The notes: generated from the sequence alone by a model not told the origin. A stretch of DNA of 64,000 bases from Beutenbergia cavernae DSM 12333 (GCF_000023105.1 NC_012669.1:2915025-2979024), one strand, 5' to 3'. Shown: positions 53,004-62,038, counted from the stretch's first letter. Made by a program: numbers and translations.

Positions 53004-53708
53004 GTGCTTCTGGCAGACGCGGCATCCGTACCGGCGAACCCGTGGGTCTCCTGGACGTACGTCCAGAACAATTCCGAGGAGATCGCGCGGGCGCTCGGCC
53101 AGCACGTCTCGATGACGCTGCAGGCGGTGCTCGTGGCGCTCGTCATCGCGATCCCGCTCGCGCTCGCGGCGCGGTTCCGGCCGCGCCTCGCCGGGGCCAT
53201 CCTGGGGACGACGGCGGTGCTGTACACGATCCCGTCGCTCGCCCTGTTCATCCTGCTGGTGCCGTTCACCGGCGCCTCCCGGACGACCGTCGTCATCGGC
53301 CTGGTCCTGTACGCGCTGCTCCTGCTCGTGCGGAACATCCTCGCCGGCCTGCGCGACGTCCCCGCTGAGCTGCGCGACGCGGCGCGCGGCCAAGGCATGG
53401 ACAGCCGCCAGCTGCTGCTCCGGGTCGACGCGCCGCTCGCGACGCCCGCCGTCGTCACCGGTCTGCGCCTCACGACGGTGAGCACCATCGCCCTGGTGAC
53501 GGTCGGCGTCGCCGTCGGGCACGGAGGGCTGGGGCAGCTGATGTTCCGGGGGTTCGCCTCGAACTACCGTGCGCAGGTCTTCACGGCGACGGCCCTGTGC
53601 CTGCTCCTGGCGTTCGCCGCCGACCTGCTGCTGTGGCTGCTCGGGCGCGCCCTCACGCCGTGGACGCGCTCGAGATCCGGCCCGGTGCGGCAGGCGGTGG
53701 CGGCATGA
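53004..53708 (+). CDS. betaine-type ABC permease 1
   Basis: A 234-residue OpuCB/ProW-like permease with about six helices. Helix 2 region VSMTLQAVLVALVIAIPLALAA, the EAA-like loop AELRDAARGQGMDSRQLLLRV, and GHGGLGQLMFRGF. GTG at 53004 is the likely start. It is followed by a six-codon spurious frame and then the second permease 10 bp later. Confidence 0.88.
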   Translation: MLLADAASVPANPWVSWTYVQNNSEEIARALGQHVSMTLQAVLVALVIAIPLALAARFRPRLAGAILGTTAVLYTIPSLALFILLVPFTGASRTTVVIGLVLYALLLLVRNILAGLRDVPAELRDAARGQGMDSRQLLLRVDAPLATPAVVTGLRLTTVSTIALVTVGVAVGHGGLGQLMFRGFASNYRAQVFTATALCLLLAFAADLLLWLLGRALTPWTRSRSGPVRQAVAA

Positions 53709-53718
53709 GGGAGCTCGC

Positions 53719-54411
53719 ATGAACCCCGCCGAGGTGGCACGCGACGCCGTCACGTGGCTCAACGACCCCGTGAACTGGACGGGACCGCAGGGCGTCCTCG
53801 CCCTCACGGGTGTCCACCTGCAGATGACGCTCATCGCCGTGCTCGCGGCGGCGGCGATCGCGCTCCCCCTCGGTACGTGGCTGGGGCATACCGGCCGGGG
53901 CGGCGGCGTCGTCGTCGCCTTCTCGAACGTCACCCGGGCGATGCCGACGTACGCGCTGCTCATCCTGTTCTCGATGAGCCCGATCGGGCGCGGCAACCCC
54001 GCGACGGTCATCGCCGTCGCCATCTTCGCGATCCCCCCGATGCTCTCGAACGCGTACGTCGGGGTGCGGGGCGCCGACGCCGACGCGAAGGACGCCGCGC
54101 GTGGGGTCGGCATGTCCCCGGCGAGCGTGCTGGGCCGGGTCGAGCTGCCGCTCGCGGTCCCCCTCATCGCGGCCGGCGCCCGGACGTCCGCCGTCCAGAC
54201 CATCGCGACCATCCCGATCGCCGCGCTCGCCGGCGGCCAGAACCTCGGCACGCTCATCACGACCGGCTTCGCGACGCAGAACTACGGCAAGGCGATCGCC
54301 GGCGCGATCCTCGTGATCGGGCTGTGCCTGGTGTGCGAGGCCGTGCTCGCCGTGGCCCAGCGCGTTCTCACGCCGCCCCCGCTGCGCCTCGCGGAGGCGG
54401 CCGCCGCATGA
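53719..54411 (+). CDS. betaine-type ABC permease 2
   Basis: A 230-residue OpuCD-like permease. It has HLQMTLIAVLAAAAIALPLG, ALLILFSMSPIGRGNPATVIAVAIF, the EAA-like DAKDAARGVGMSPASVLGRV and GGQNLGTLITTGFA. ATG at 53719 has GGGAG upstream. Forms a heterodimer with permease 1. Ends 130 bp before the binding protein. Confidence 0.9.
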   Translation: MNPAEVARDAVTWLNDPVNWTGPQGVLALTGVHLQMTLIAVLAAAAIALPLGTWLGHTGRGGGVVVAFSNVTRAMPTYALLILFSMSPIGRGNPATVIAVAIFAIPPMLSNAYVGVRGADADAKDAARGVGMSPASVLGRVELPLAVPLIAAGARTSAVQTIATIPIAALAGGQNLGTLITTGFATQNYGKAIAGAILVIGLCLVCEAVLAVAQRVLTPPPLRLAEAAAA

Positions 54412-54541
54412 GACACACCCGTCCTCGGACTTGCCCCACGTCCGTTCGTACGTTCGAATGGATCCCGCCGTTCACGCGGCGGCGGCTCGGCCGCCAACCG
54501 GCACCGGCCCAGAACACCATCACCGACGAAGCGAGAGCACC

Positions 54542-55552
54542 ATGCGCCTGACAGCACGTCGACTTCTCACCGCGAGCGTGGGCGCGCTCGCGATCGCGGC
54601 CCTGGCCGCCTGCGGCCAGCCCGGGTCGTCCGGCGACGGAGCGACGGACGGCGAGACGTCCGCCGCCAGCGAGACCGACCTGGAGGCGTGCGAGGGCATC
54701 GCCGACCAGGCCCTGGTCGTGCTCGAGGACGACCAGGGCCTCCAGACGGCCGACAACATCGTCCCGGCGATCCACGCGGACTCTGCGGAGCCGGCCCTGG
54801 TCGCCGCACTCGACGCAGTCTCTGCCGCGCTCGACACGGAGCAGCTCATCGAGCTGAACAAGGCCGTCGACATCGACCGCCAGACGTCCGCTCAGGCGGC
54901 CGAGGCCTGGTGGGACGCGTCGGGTGTCGAGATCACCGACACGTCGGGATCGGGCGACATCGTCGTCGGCAGCGCGAACTTCTCCGAGAACATCACGCTG
55001 GGCGAGATCTACCGGATCGCGCTCACCGAGGCCGGCTACTCGGCGACCACGCAGGACGCGGGCAACCGGGAGATCTACCTGCCGTCGCTCCAGTCCGGCG
55101 ATCTGACGGTCGTGCCGGAGTACCTCGGAACGCTGACCACGTTCCTGGTGGGCCAGGCGGACGACCCGGGCGACCTCGCCGCGAGCAGCGACGTCGACGC
55201 CACGTACGAGGCGCTCAGCACGCTCGGGGAGGAAGCCGGCCTGGCCTTCGGGCAGCCGTCCGCGGCCGCCGACCAGAACGCGTTCGCTGTGACCCAGGCG
55301 TTCGCCGACGAGCACGGCGTCGCCACGCTCAGCGAGCTCGCCGAGGTGTGTGGTGATCTGGCGCTGGGCGGTCCCCCGGAGTGCCCGGAGCGGCCCTTCT
55401 GCCAGCCGGGTCTCGAGGAGACGTACGGCCTGCAGATCGGCGAGTTCACGTCGCTCGACGCCGGTGGTCCGCTGACGAAGAGCGCGCTGCAGGACGGGTC
55501 GATCGCCCTCGGCCTCGTGTTCTCCTCCGACGCGGCGCTCGCCACCGAGTGA
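54542..55552 (+). CDS. betaine-type binding lipoprotein, apparently circularly permuted
   Basis: A 336-residue lipoprotein. Signal TARRLLTASVGALAIAALAAC with the Cys near residue 24. The segment after the tether (ALVVLEDDQGLQTADNIVPAI, then LIELNKAVDIDRQTSAQAA) matches what is the C-terminus of OpuCC/OsmX proteins. The usual start, VVGSANFSENITLGEIY with LTVVPEYLGT, comes second, and the chain ends at SIALGLVFSSDAAL. So the domain order is permuted. Residues ECPERPFCQPG replace the usual ERPDGY loop and add two Cys. ATG at 54542. Ends before a strong terminator. Confidence 0.85.
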   Translation: MRLTARRLLTASVGALAIAALAACGQPGSSGDGATDGETSAASETDLEACEGIADQALVVLEDDQGLQTADNIVPAIHADSAEPALVAALDAVSAALDTEQLIELNKAVDIDRQTSAQAAEAWWDASGVEITDTSGSGDIVVGSANFSENITLGEIYRIALTEAGYSATTQDAGNREIYLPSLQSGDLTVVPEYLGTLTTFLVGQADDPGDLAASSDVDATYEALSTLGEEAGLAFGQPSAAADQNAFAVTQAFADEHGVATLSELAEVCGDLALGGPPECPERPFCQPGLEETYGLQIGEFTSLDAGGPLTKSALQDGSIALGLVFSSDAALATE

Positions 55553-55566
55553 TCCGTCGGTGACGC

Positions 55567-55604
55567 ACGAGAGCCCCGCACCGGATCCGGTGCGGGGCTC
55601 TCGT
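55567..55604. terminator. 38-bp perfect palindrome terminator
   Basis: ACGAGAGCCCCGCACCGGA is followed at once by its exact complement. It ends the betaine operon (+) and also lies downstream of tRNA-Lys on the minus strand, so it can serve both. Confidence 0.85.
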
Positions 55605-55607
55605 TGC

Positions 55608-55683
<76 letters not shown>

Positions 55684-55854
55684 GCGCCTGGAGTGACCTC
55701 CGGCGACTGGAAACTCTAGCACCGCGCCCGGCCGCTGAGCGAACCAGGAGCGTCGTCGTGACGGTGGTCCCCGTCACTGGAGCGGCTGGCCCGTCGGATG
55801 CTCGAGGAGTGCTCGATAGGCTGGCCACCCGCCTCGTTCATGAAGGAGCCCGCC

Positions 55855-56331
55855 ATGCCCAAGCTCGCCGTCGGCGACGTCGCCCCCGACTTCACGCTCC
55901 CGGCCGCCGGCGGCGGTGACGTGTCCCTCGCGAGCCTGCGCGCGGACGCCGAGAAGGGCGTCATCGTGTACTTCTACCCCGCGGCGGGCACCCCGGGCTG
56001 CACGACGCAGGCGTGCGACTTCCGCGACTCGCTCGCCTCGCTGCAGGGGGCGGGCTACGCCGTCGTCGGCCTCTCCCCCGATACCGTGGGGGCCCTCGAG
56101 AAGTTCGCCGACGCCGAGTCGCTCACGTTCGCGCTCGGGTCCGACCCCGGCCACGCCGTGCTCGAGGCCTACGGCGCCTGGGGCGAGAAGACCCTCTACG
56201 GCAAGACCGTCGTCGGGGTCATCCGCTCCACGATCGTCGTCGCCCCGGACGGGACCGTGTCGCTCGCCCAGTACAACGTGAAGGCGACCGGCCACGTGGC
56301 GAAGCTGCGCCGCGACCTCGGGATCGACTGA
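55855..56331 (+). CDS. bcp: thioredoxin-dependent thiol peroxidase (peroxiredoxin)
   Basis: A 158-residue Prx of the BCP/PrxQ type. The peroxidatic Cys is in YPAAGTPGCTTQACDFRD with the resolving Cys five residues later. VVGLSPDTVGALEKFADAESL and the C-terminal KATGHVAKLRRDLG fit the family. It reduces H2O2 and lipid peroxides in the cytoplasm. ATG at 55855 has AAGGAG. Confidence 0.94.
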   Translation: MPKLAVGDVAPDFTLPAAGGGDVSLASLRADAEKGVIVYFYPAAGTPGCTTQACDFRDSLASLQGAGYAVVGLSPDTVGALEKFADAESLTFALGSDPGHAVLEAYGAWGEKTLYGKTVVGVIRSTIVVAPDGTVSLAQYNVKATGHVAKLRRDLGID

Positions 56332-56373
56332 CCCGGACGGCGGGTGTCCGGGTTGCGCCCTAGCGTGGCCACC

Positions 56374-56778
56374 ATGGACGAGATCACACTGCTGCGGCCT
56401 CCCGGGCTCGTCGCGAGCCCCGCATTCAGCCACGTCGCGGTCGTGCCCCCGGGCGCGACCACCATCCTCGTCGGCGGCCAGAACGCCGTCGACGCCGAGG
56501 GCGCCCTCGTCGGGGGCGACGACGTCGCGGCCCAGGTGACCCGGGTGATGGAGAACCTCGTCGTCGCGCTCGAGGCCGCCGACGTCGGCCTGGCGGACGT
56601 CGTCAGCATGACGATCCTGTTCCTGGACGGCGTCGACCTCGACGCCGCCTACGGCGCAGCCATGCCGTTCCTCGGGTCCCTCACCGAACCGCCGCTGGTG
56701 ACCGGAGCGCGCGTCGCGGGGCTCGGAGTACCCGGCGCTCTGGTCGAGGTGTCGGCCGTGGCGGCCGTCGTGCGCTGA
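56374..56778 (+). CDS. RidA/YjgF family protein
   Basis: A 134-residue RidA-like protein: SHVAVVPPGATTILVGGQNAVDAEG, QVTRVMENLVVALEAADVGLADV, and VTGARVAGLGVPGALVEVSA. The catalytic Arg of enamine deaminases (xxRxxVxV) reads ARVAGLG here, so activity is uncertain; several actinobacterial paralogues lack deaminase activity. Convergent with the RpiR regulator, 1 bp apart. Confidence 0.85.
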   Translation: MDEITLLRPPGLVASPAFSHVAVVPPGATTILVGGQNAVDAEGALVGGDDVAAQVTRVMENLVVALEAADVGLADVVSMTILFLDGVDLDAAYGAAMPFLGSLTEPPLVTGARVAGLGVPGALVEVSAVAAVVR

Positions 56779-56779
56779 G

Positions 56780-57661
56780 TCACGGTGGGTCCTGGACCAG
56801 CGCCTCGCCGATCACCTCGAGCAGCCTGGCCTGCGCGTCCTGCGCACCCGCCGGGTCCCGGCGGCGCACTGCACCGACGAGCGCGTTGAGGAGCATCCCC
56901 TGCGGGATGCGGGTCGTCGTCGTGATCTCGTCACGGAACGACGTCGCACCCATCCCCGCGACGAGGGTCACGCTCGCGAGCTCGCCCAGCGGCGAGCCCG
57001 TGAACGCGGTCAGAGCCACGATCTCGGCGCCGGCACTCCGGGCGGCCCGTGCCGCCTGCAGCGTCGGCGTCGTGCTCCCGGTGCCGCTCACCACCAGGCA
57101 CACGTCCTGCGGGCGGAGCAGCCGCGCCTTCACCGACTGGCTGACGTAGTCCGCCGGCGCCTCCGCCGACCTGCCGATGGCGTTGAGCCGCATCGCCGCC
57201 TCGGCGGCCAGCGTCGAGGAGAGCCCGTTCCCGATCACAAGGGTGGTCGCGGCGCCGGCGAGCAGGTCGACGGCGCGGCGCACGTCGTCGGCGGCAAGGA
57301 GCGCCAGCATGCCGTCGACGGCGCGCGCCACGTCGTGGAAGTACGCACGGACGATCTCGATCGGCTCCTCCGGCTCCCCCGACGTCCTCGTCCACGCACC
57401 GGACAGGCCGACGTCGCGCGCCAGGAGCACCCTCAGCTGGGGGTAGCCGGCGAACCCGAGCCGCTGCGCCGTCCGGACGACAGTCGCTCGGGACACCCCC
57501 GCGGCGTCGGCGACATCCTGCGCGGATGCCTCGATCGTCCACTCCGGGCGGTCGAGCACGACGTGCGCGACGCGCTGCTCGCCCGGGTGGAGCTCGCCCG
57601 TGTGGGCACGGATCCGCGCGAGCACGGTCCCGGCGGCGGGCGGGAGCGAGGGCAGCGTCAT
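56780..57661 (-). CDS. RpiR-family transcriptional regulator
   Basis: A 293-residue regulator with N-terminal HTH_6 (AQDVADAAGVSRATVVRTAQRLGF) and a C-terminal SIS domain (TTLVIGNGLSSTLAAEAAMRL, VVSGTGSTTPTLQAARAARSAGAEIVAL) that binds phosphosugars. It is the last gene of the Phn-type importer operon and probably controls it in response to a phosphorylated ligand. ATG at 57661, 5 bases after the permease stop. The C-terminal helix QDAQARLLEVIGEAL is intact. Confidence 0.9.
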   Translation of the reverse strand: MTLPSLPPAAGTVLARIRAHTGELHPGEQRVAHVVLDRPEWTIEASAQDVADAAGVSRATVVRTAQRLGFAGYPQLRVLLARDVGLSGAWTRTSGEPEEPIEIVRAYFHDVARAVDGMLALLAADDVRRAVDLLAGAATTLVIGNGLSSTLAAEAAMRLNAIGRSAEAPADYVSQSVKARLLRPQDVCLVVSGTGSTTPTLQAARAARSAGAEIVALTAFTGSPLGELASVTLVAGMGATSFRDEITTTTRIPQGMLLNALVGAVRRRDPAGAQDAQARLLEVIGEALVQDPP

Positions 57662-57665
57662 GGCG

Positions 57666-58559
57666 TCACCCCAGCAGTGCTGCCGTGTCGACCTCGGCAC
57701 GCTGGTGCCCAGAGCCTGCGATGATGCGGTGGCGCACCCACGCCGAGATCTGGTCCACGAGGATCGTCACGAGGATGATCACGACGAGCGTGACGCCGAT
57801 CCGGTCCCACTCCCGCTTGTCGAAGAGCTGCTTGAGGATCGAGCCGATGCCACCCGCCCCGACGGCACCCAGGATCGCGCCCGCCCGGATGTTGATCTCG
57901 AAGCGGTACAGCCAGAACGCGAGGATCTCCGGCATCGCCTGCGGGATCACTCCCCAGGCGAGCACCTGCGCCTTCCGCGCGCCGGTCGCGCTCACCGCCT
58001 CGACCGGTCGGGAGTCGATCGCCTCGATGGCCTCGCTCGACAGCTTGCCGAGCGTCCCGATGGACCCGATTCCGAGGGCGAGCGCACCCGCGAGGGGACC
58101 GAGCCCGAAGATCGGCATCATCACGACGATGGCCAGGATCAGCTCCGGGATCGCGCGGATCACGTTGAGCACCATCCGTGTCACGAACACGACGGGCGCC
58201 GGCGCGATCGTCCGCGCGGCGAGGAACGCCAGCGGGAACGAGAGCACGGCGCCGATGAGCGTGCCCATCCAGGCCATCTGCAGCGACTCGAGCATGTACT
58301 CGAAGGCGGAGGTCCACTGGAACGACGCCGGTTCGACCGTCGGGTTCGTGAAGATCCCCTGCGACATGAGGCGCAGGTAGTTCCCGAGGACGCCCGGCGC
58401 CTCGAGCAGCCGCGACCACTGGGCGTCGAGCGTGACGGCGCAGACGACGACGATCGCCCCGGAGACCAGCAGCCCGATCGTGCGTGGCAGCTTGCTCGGC
58501 GGCGTCGGCCGTTCGGAGCGCACGCCCGGCGTGCTGGGCGCCGTCGTGCGCGCGCTCAT
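57666..58559 (-). CDS. phnE: PhnE-type ABC permease 2
   Basis: A 297-residue permease. Helix region AWMGTLIGAVLSFPLAFLAAR, an EAA-like loop SSEAIEAIDSRPVEAVSATGA, and GAILGAVGAGGIGSIL, the PhnE signature. Start ATG overlaps the stop of the first PhnE (ATGA). It pairs with that permease. Confidence 0.9.
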   Translation of the reverse strand: MSARTTAPSTPGVRSERPTPPSKLPRTIGLLVSGAIVVVCAVTLDAQWSRLLEAPGVLGNYLRLMSQGIFTNPTVEPASFQWTSAFEYMLESLQMAWMGTLIGAVLSFPLAFLAARTIAPAPVVFVTRMVLNVIRAIPELILAIVVMMPIFGLGPLAGALALGIGSIGTLGKLSSEAIEAIDSRPVEAVSATGARKAQVLAWGVIPQAMPEILAFWLYRFEINIRAGAILGAVGAGGIGSILKQLFDKREWDRIGVTLVVIILVTILVDQISAWVRHRIIAGSGHQRAEVDTAALLG

Positions 58560-59374
58560 ATCAGCCTCCGGCGGAGCCACCGCGAGAGCTGGTCGAGAAC
58601 GAACACGACGAGCACGAAGACGTAGATGATGCCCGCCACGTTCTCGAACTGGAACCGGCTCGTCTGCACGATGATGACCGTGCCGATCCCGCCGGCCCCG
58701 ACCGCCCCGAGGACGAGGGAGGCCCGGATGTTGAGCTCGAACACGTAGAAGCAGTACGAGAGGAAGTTCGGCATGACCTGCGGGACGACCGCCGTCGTCG
58801 CCCGCTGCACCGGGTCGGCGCCGACGGCCCGCGCGGCCTCGACAGGGCCGGGGTCGACGGCGTCGATGCTCTCCGCGGTGAGCTTCGCCGCCACCCCGAT
58901 GTTGAACGCCACGAGCGCCAGCAGACCCGCGAGCGGTCCGACGCCCACGACGGCGACGGCGAGCAGCGCCCACGCGACATCGGGGAGCGACCGCTGCACC
59001 GCGAGGACGATCTTCACCGTCCGGTACACCCACGGCGATGCGGTCACCTGGCTCGCGAGCAGCGCGAGGACGAGCGCGATCGCGCAGCCCACCGTGGCTG
59101 CGAGCACGGCGACCTGCAGCGTCTCGGCCCAGGCCGGCCAGCTCGCCCAGACGAACGCCCAGTCCGGGTGCAGGAACCGCCGCAGCACGTCCACGCCCCG
59201 GTCGTAGTTGGCGAGCAGCGGCTCGAGCGTGAACTCGACACCGCGCGCCGACCAGAGCGTGAGGGCGGCGACGACGACGACAGCCGCGTACGTCGTCCAG
59301 CGCGGGCGGGGCTTGCGCGGGCGCACCGACCCGGATCCTGCCGCGTGGGCGAGGCTCGGGGTCGAGGTCGTCAC
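58556..59374 (-). CDS. phnE: PhnE-type ABC permease 1
   Basis: A 272-residue permease with VLAATVGCAIALVLALLASQ, EAA-like TAESIDAVDPGPVEAARAVGA, and LVLGAVGAGGIGTVI. GTG start overlaps phnC stop (GTGA). The two PhnE differ by about half, so a heterodimeric channel is likely. Confidence 0.9.
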   Translation of the reverse strand: MTTSTPSLAHAAGSGSVRPRKPRPRWTTYAAVVVVAALTLWSARGVEFTLEPLLANYDRGVDVLRRFLHPDWAFVWASWPAWAETLQVAVLAATVGCAIALVLALLASQVTASPWVYRTVKIVLAVQRSLPDVAWALLAVAVVGVGPLAGLLALVAFNIGVAAKLTAESIDAVDPGPVEAARAVGADPVQRATTAVVPQVMPNFLSYCFYVFELNIRASLVLGAVGAGGIGTVIIVQTSRFQFENVAGIIYVFVLVVFVLDQLSRWLRRRLI

Positions 59375-60153
59375 AGGATGGGTCCGACGTCGACGGTGGA
59401 CACGTCCTCCGCGGTGAGCGAGCGACCGTAGATCTGCTCGAACACGGCGTCGTCGGCATCGGCCGCGACGCCGTCGAACACGACCTTCCCGGCGCGCATG
59501 CCGATGATGCGGTCGGCGTACGCCTTCGCCAGGTCGAGGAAGTGCAGGTTGACGATCGTCGTGATGCCCAGCTCGCGCTGCACGCGCCGCAGGTCGCGCA
59601 TGACGGCGTTCGCCGTCGGCGGGTCGAGCGAGGCGACCGGCTCGTCGGCGAGCACGACGTCGGGCTGCTGCGCCAGCACACGGGCGATCGCCACCCGCTG
59701 CTGCTGCCCTCCGGAGAGCTGCGACGCGCGCACGTACGCCTTCTCCACGATGCCGACCCGTTCGAGTGCCTCGAACGCGATCTCGCGGTTCGCGGCGCCG
59801 TATGCCCCGACCAGGGTCGCGAGCGTGCTGGTGCGGGCGAGCCTGCCCATGAGGACGTTCTTCAGCACGCTCACCCGGGTGACCAGGTTGAACGACTGGA
59901 AGATCATCCCGACCCGGGCACGCAGGCGGCGCAGCTCACGCTTCGAGGCGGAGTCGACGCGCTGCCCGTTGACCTCGAGCTCGCCGGAGGTCACGGGCAC
60001 GAGCCCGTTCACGGCACGCACCAGGGTCGACTTGCCCGCGCCCGAGAGGCCCACGACGACGACGAACTGTCCGTCGGGTATCTCGAGCGTGACGCCGTCG
60101 AGCCCCTTGGTGCCGGTCGGGTACACGACGCTCACGTCGCGGAAGGTGATCAC
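59371..60153 (-). CDS. phnC: PhnC-type ABC ATP-binding protein
   Basis: A 260-residue ATPase: Walker A GLSGAGKSTLVRAVNGLV, RARVGMIFQSFNLVTRVSVLKNVLMGRL as in PhnC, signature LSGGQQQRVAIARVLAQ, Walker B VVLADEPVASLDP, switch LHFLDLA (His kept). It energises the two PhnE permeases. GTG start at 60153; 19 bp after phnD. Confidence 0.92.
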   Translation of the reverse strand: MITFRDVSVVYPTGTKGLDGVTLEIPDGQFVVVVGLSGAGKSTLVRAVNGLVPVTSGELEVNGQRVDSASKRELRRLRARVGMIFQSFNLVTRVSVLKNVLMGRLARTSTLATLVGAYGAANREIAFEALERVGIVEKAYVRASQLSGGQQQRVAIARVLAQQPDVVLADEPVASLDPPTANAVMRDLRRVQRELGITTIVNLHFLDLAKAYADRIIGMRAGKVVFDGVAADADDAVFEQIYGRSLTAEDVSTVDVGPIL

Positions 60154-60172
60154 GTCCCCGCCGCCCCTCGCC

Positions 60173-61180
60173 TCACTCCTCGCCGAAGTTCGCCGCGACC
60201 TGACGTGCGGCGTCGAGCGCCTCCAGGTCGGCCGGGACGAGCCCTTCGATGCTGTACACGGCGTCGAGCACGGCGAGGCCCTCGTCCGTCTCGGCGATCG
60301 CGAGGAACGCGTCGGCGATCTGCTGCTGCGCCTCCTCGGACAGCTCCCCCGAGACCGCGACGCCGTCGTTCGGGATCTCCGGGGAGGACGCGAACACGGT
60401 CACGGCGGTGCCGATCTCGGGGTCCTCCTCGATCAGGTCGGTGCGCGCGTCGTTGAAGGACACCCCGACGGGGGCGTCGCCACGTGCCACGTTCTGCACG
60501 GAGTTCGGGTGCCCGCCGGCGAAGACCGTGTTGATGTCGTTGACCGGGTCGATGCCCTGGACCTCGCCGAGCTGCGTGGCCGGGTAGTAGTAGCCCGACG
60601 CCGATGCCGCGTCGACGAACGAGATCGGTGCGCCCTCGGGGACGAGCGCGAGCGCGTCCTCCCCGGTCGGCCCCTCGCTCGCCTCGGCGCCGTTGCAGAA
60701 CGCGTACTCGCTGCCCTCGTCGTCGGGCACCGTGATGGCCTCGTCCAGGCAGTACGTCCCCGGGTCGTTCGTGAACCACTGCGTGTGGTACGTCGAGCTG
60801 CCGAACCGGACGGACTGGAGGATCGCGACGGCGTCCGACTGGTCGACGGCGTTGACGAGCGCGATCGGGCCGAACATGCCGATGTCCGCCTGGCCGGTGC
60901 CCATCGCGACGACGAGCGCGGTGAAGTCCGTCGTGACCTCCGCCTCGACCTCGACGCCGAGCTCGTCGCTCAGCATCGCCGCGAGCTCGCTCGCGTCCTC
61001 CGTGAGGGCGTCCACCTCGACCGACGGGACCAGGCCGAGCACGAGGGTGTCGGGCAGGTCGCCGCCGCCGCCCTCGGCGTCGCCGCCGGTGGCGTCGTCG
61101 TCACCTCCCCCGCTGCCGCACGCGGCCAGGACGAGTGCGGTGGCGGCAGCCAGCGCCGCGGCGCTCAGGGATCGCTTCAT
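60173..61180 (-). CDS. phnD: PhnD-type phosphonate/phosphate-ester binding lipoprotein
   Basis: A 335-residue lipoprotein. Signal KRSLSAAALAAATALVLAAC, acidic/Gly tether, then LVLGLVPSVEVDALTEDASELAAMLSDELGVEVE, VAMGTGQADIGMFGPIALVNA and YYYPATQLGEVQGIDP. PhnD-like proteins bind phosphonates, phosphite or phosphate esters. Compared with PhnD, it has an insert with two Cys (TYCLDEA, YAFCNGAE) that may form a disulfide. First gene of the phnD-C-E-E-rpiR operon. Confidence 0.9.
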   Translation of the reverse strand: MKRSLSAAALAAATALVLAACGSGGGDDDATGGDAEGGGGDLPDTLVLGLVPSVEVDALTEDASELAAMLSDELGVEVEAEVTTDFTALVVAMGTGQADIGMFGPIALVNAVDQSDAVAILQSVRFGSSTYHTQWFTNDPGTYCLDEAITVPDDEGSEYAFCNGAEASEGPTGEDALALVPEGAPISFVDAASASGYYYPATQLGEVQGIDPVNDINTVFAGGHPNSVQNVARGDAPVGVSFNDARTDLIEEDPEIGTAVTVFASSPEIPNDGVAVSGELSEEAQQQIADAFLAIAETDEGLAVLDAVYSIEGLVPADLEALDAARQVAANFGEE

Positions 61181-61273
61181 GCTGGGAGTCCTCTTCTCGT
61201 GCGTGGGCGGGGCGTCGTCGCCACCGCGCAACGGCGTTGCACCGGCGCGCGTGGCATGAACGCGCGTTGCACG

Positions 61274-62038
61274 CTACTCCCGCCCGCTGCCCTGCGGCAC
61301 CCGTTCCGGTGACGCCGCGGTAAACACTTCGGCCCCACCGGCCGTCGCCCATGCGAGCAGCGGCTCGTACAGCTCGACGAACGTGGGTGCGCGCCATGTC
61401 GCCGGGCCGGGGACGCGGGCGAAGCGGTCGATGTGCGCGGCACGGGCGCCGCGTGCGACGGCCGGAGCGATGTCGTTGGCGTAGACGTCGCCGACGCTCG
61501 CCAGGAGCTCGGGCTCGTCCTCCGCGCCGGCCTCCTCCAGCAGCGCGTCGAGCACGGCCGGCATGCGGACCGGCTTCCCGGCGTCCGGCACGATCGCATC
61601 GAGCCGGCGGGCGACGTCGTGGGCCGCGAGCCAGCGTTCCGCCCCGAGCAGCGGCGCGTTGGTCACGAGCACCACGCGGGTGCCGGCGGAACGGACCTCG
61701 TCGAGGAACCCGGTGAACCCGTCCGGGGTGTGCATCTCCCCCTCGCCGACGTCCACGCGGGCGCGGCTCGCCCGGTAGCTCGCTCGCAGGTCGTCGCGCT
61801 CCAGCCCGGCGAGCCCGCCGAGGACATGGATCGCCTGGTACCCGTCCTCGACGGCGAACGGTGCGGCGTCGGCCCCCTCCACGCTCAGCACACCGGTGCT
61901 GAGGAAGCCGGCGAGGCCGACCGTGAGGTCGACGCCGGCGCGCCGGCTCGCCTCCTCGGCGTACAGGTAGACCGGGTCGTCGCCGAGGCAGACGGTTCCG
62001 TCGAAATCGAGCACGAGCGTGAGGCGTGGTTCCGGCAC
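61274..62038 (-). CDS. HAD-superfamily hydrolase
   Basis: A 254-residue HAD hydrolase. Motif I VLDFDGTVC near residue 10, VLVTNAPLL as motif II, and DAGKPVRMPAVLD then ASVGDVYANDIAPA as motifs III and IV. The cap is helical (EEASRRAGVDLTVGLAGFL). Probably a phosphatase for small phosphate esters. It lies 93 bp upstream of phnD on the same strand, so it may act on imported ligand (inference). GTG start at 62038. Confidence 0.85.
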   Translation of the reverse strand: MPEPRLTLVLDFDGTVCLGDDPVYLYAEEASRRAGVDLTVGLAGFLSTGVLSVEGADAAPFAVEDGYQAIHVLGGLAGLERDDLRASYRASRARVDVGEGEMHTPDGFTGFLDEVRSAGTRVVLVTNAPLLGAERWLAAHDVARRLDAIVPDAGKPVRMPAVLDALLEEAGAEDEPELLASVGDVYANDIAPAVARGARAAHIDRFARVPGPATWRAPTFVELYEPLLAWATAGGAEVFTAASPERVPQGSGRE

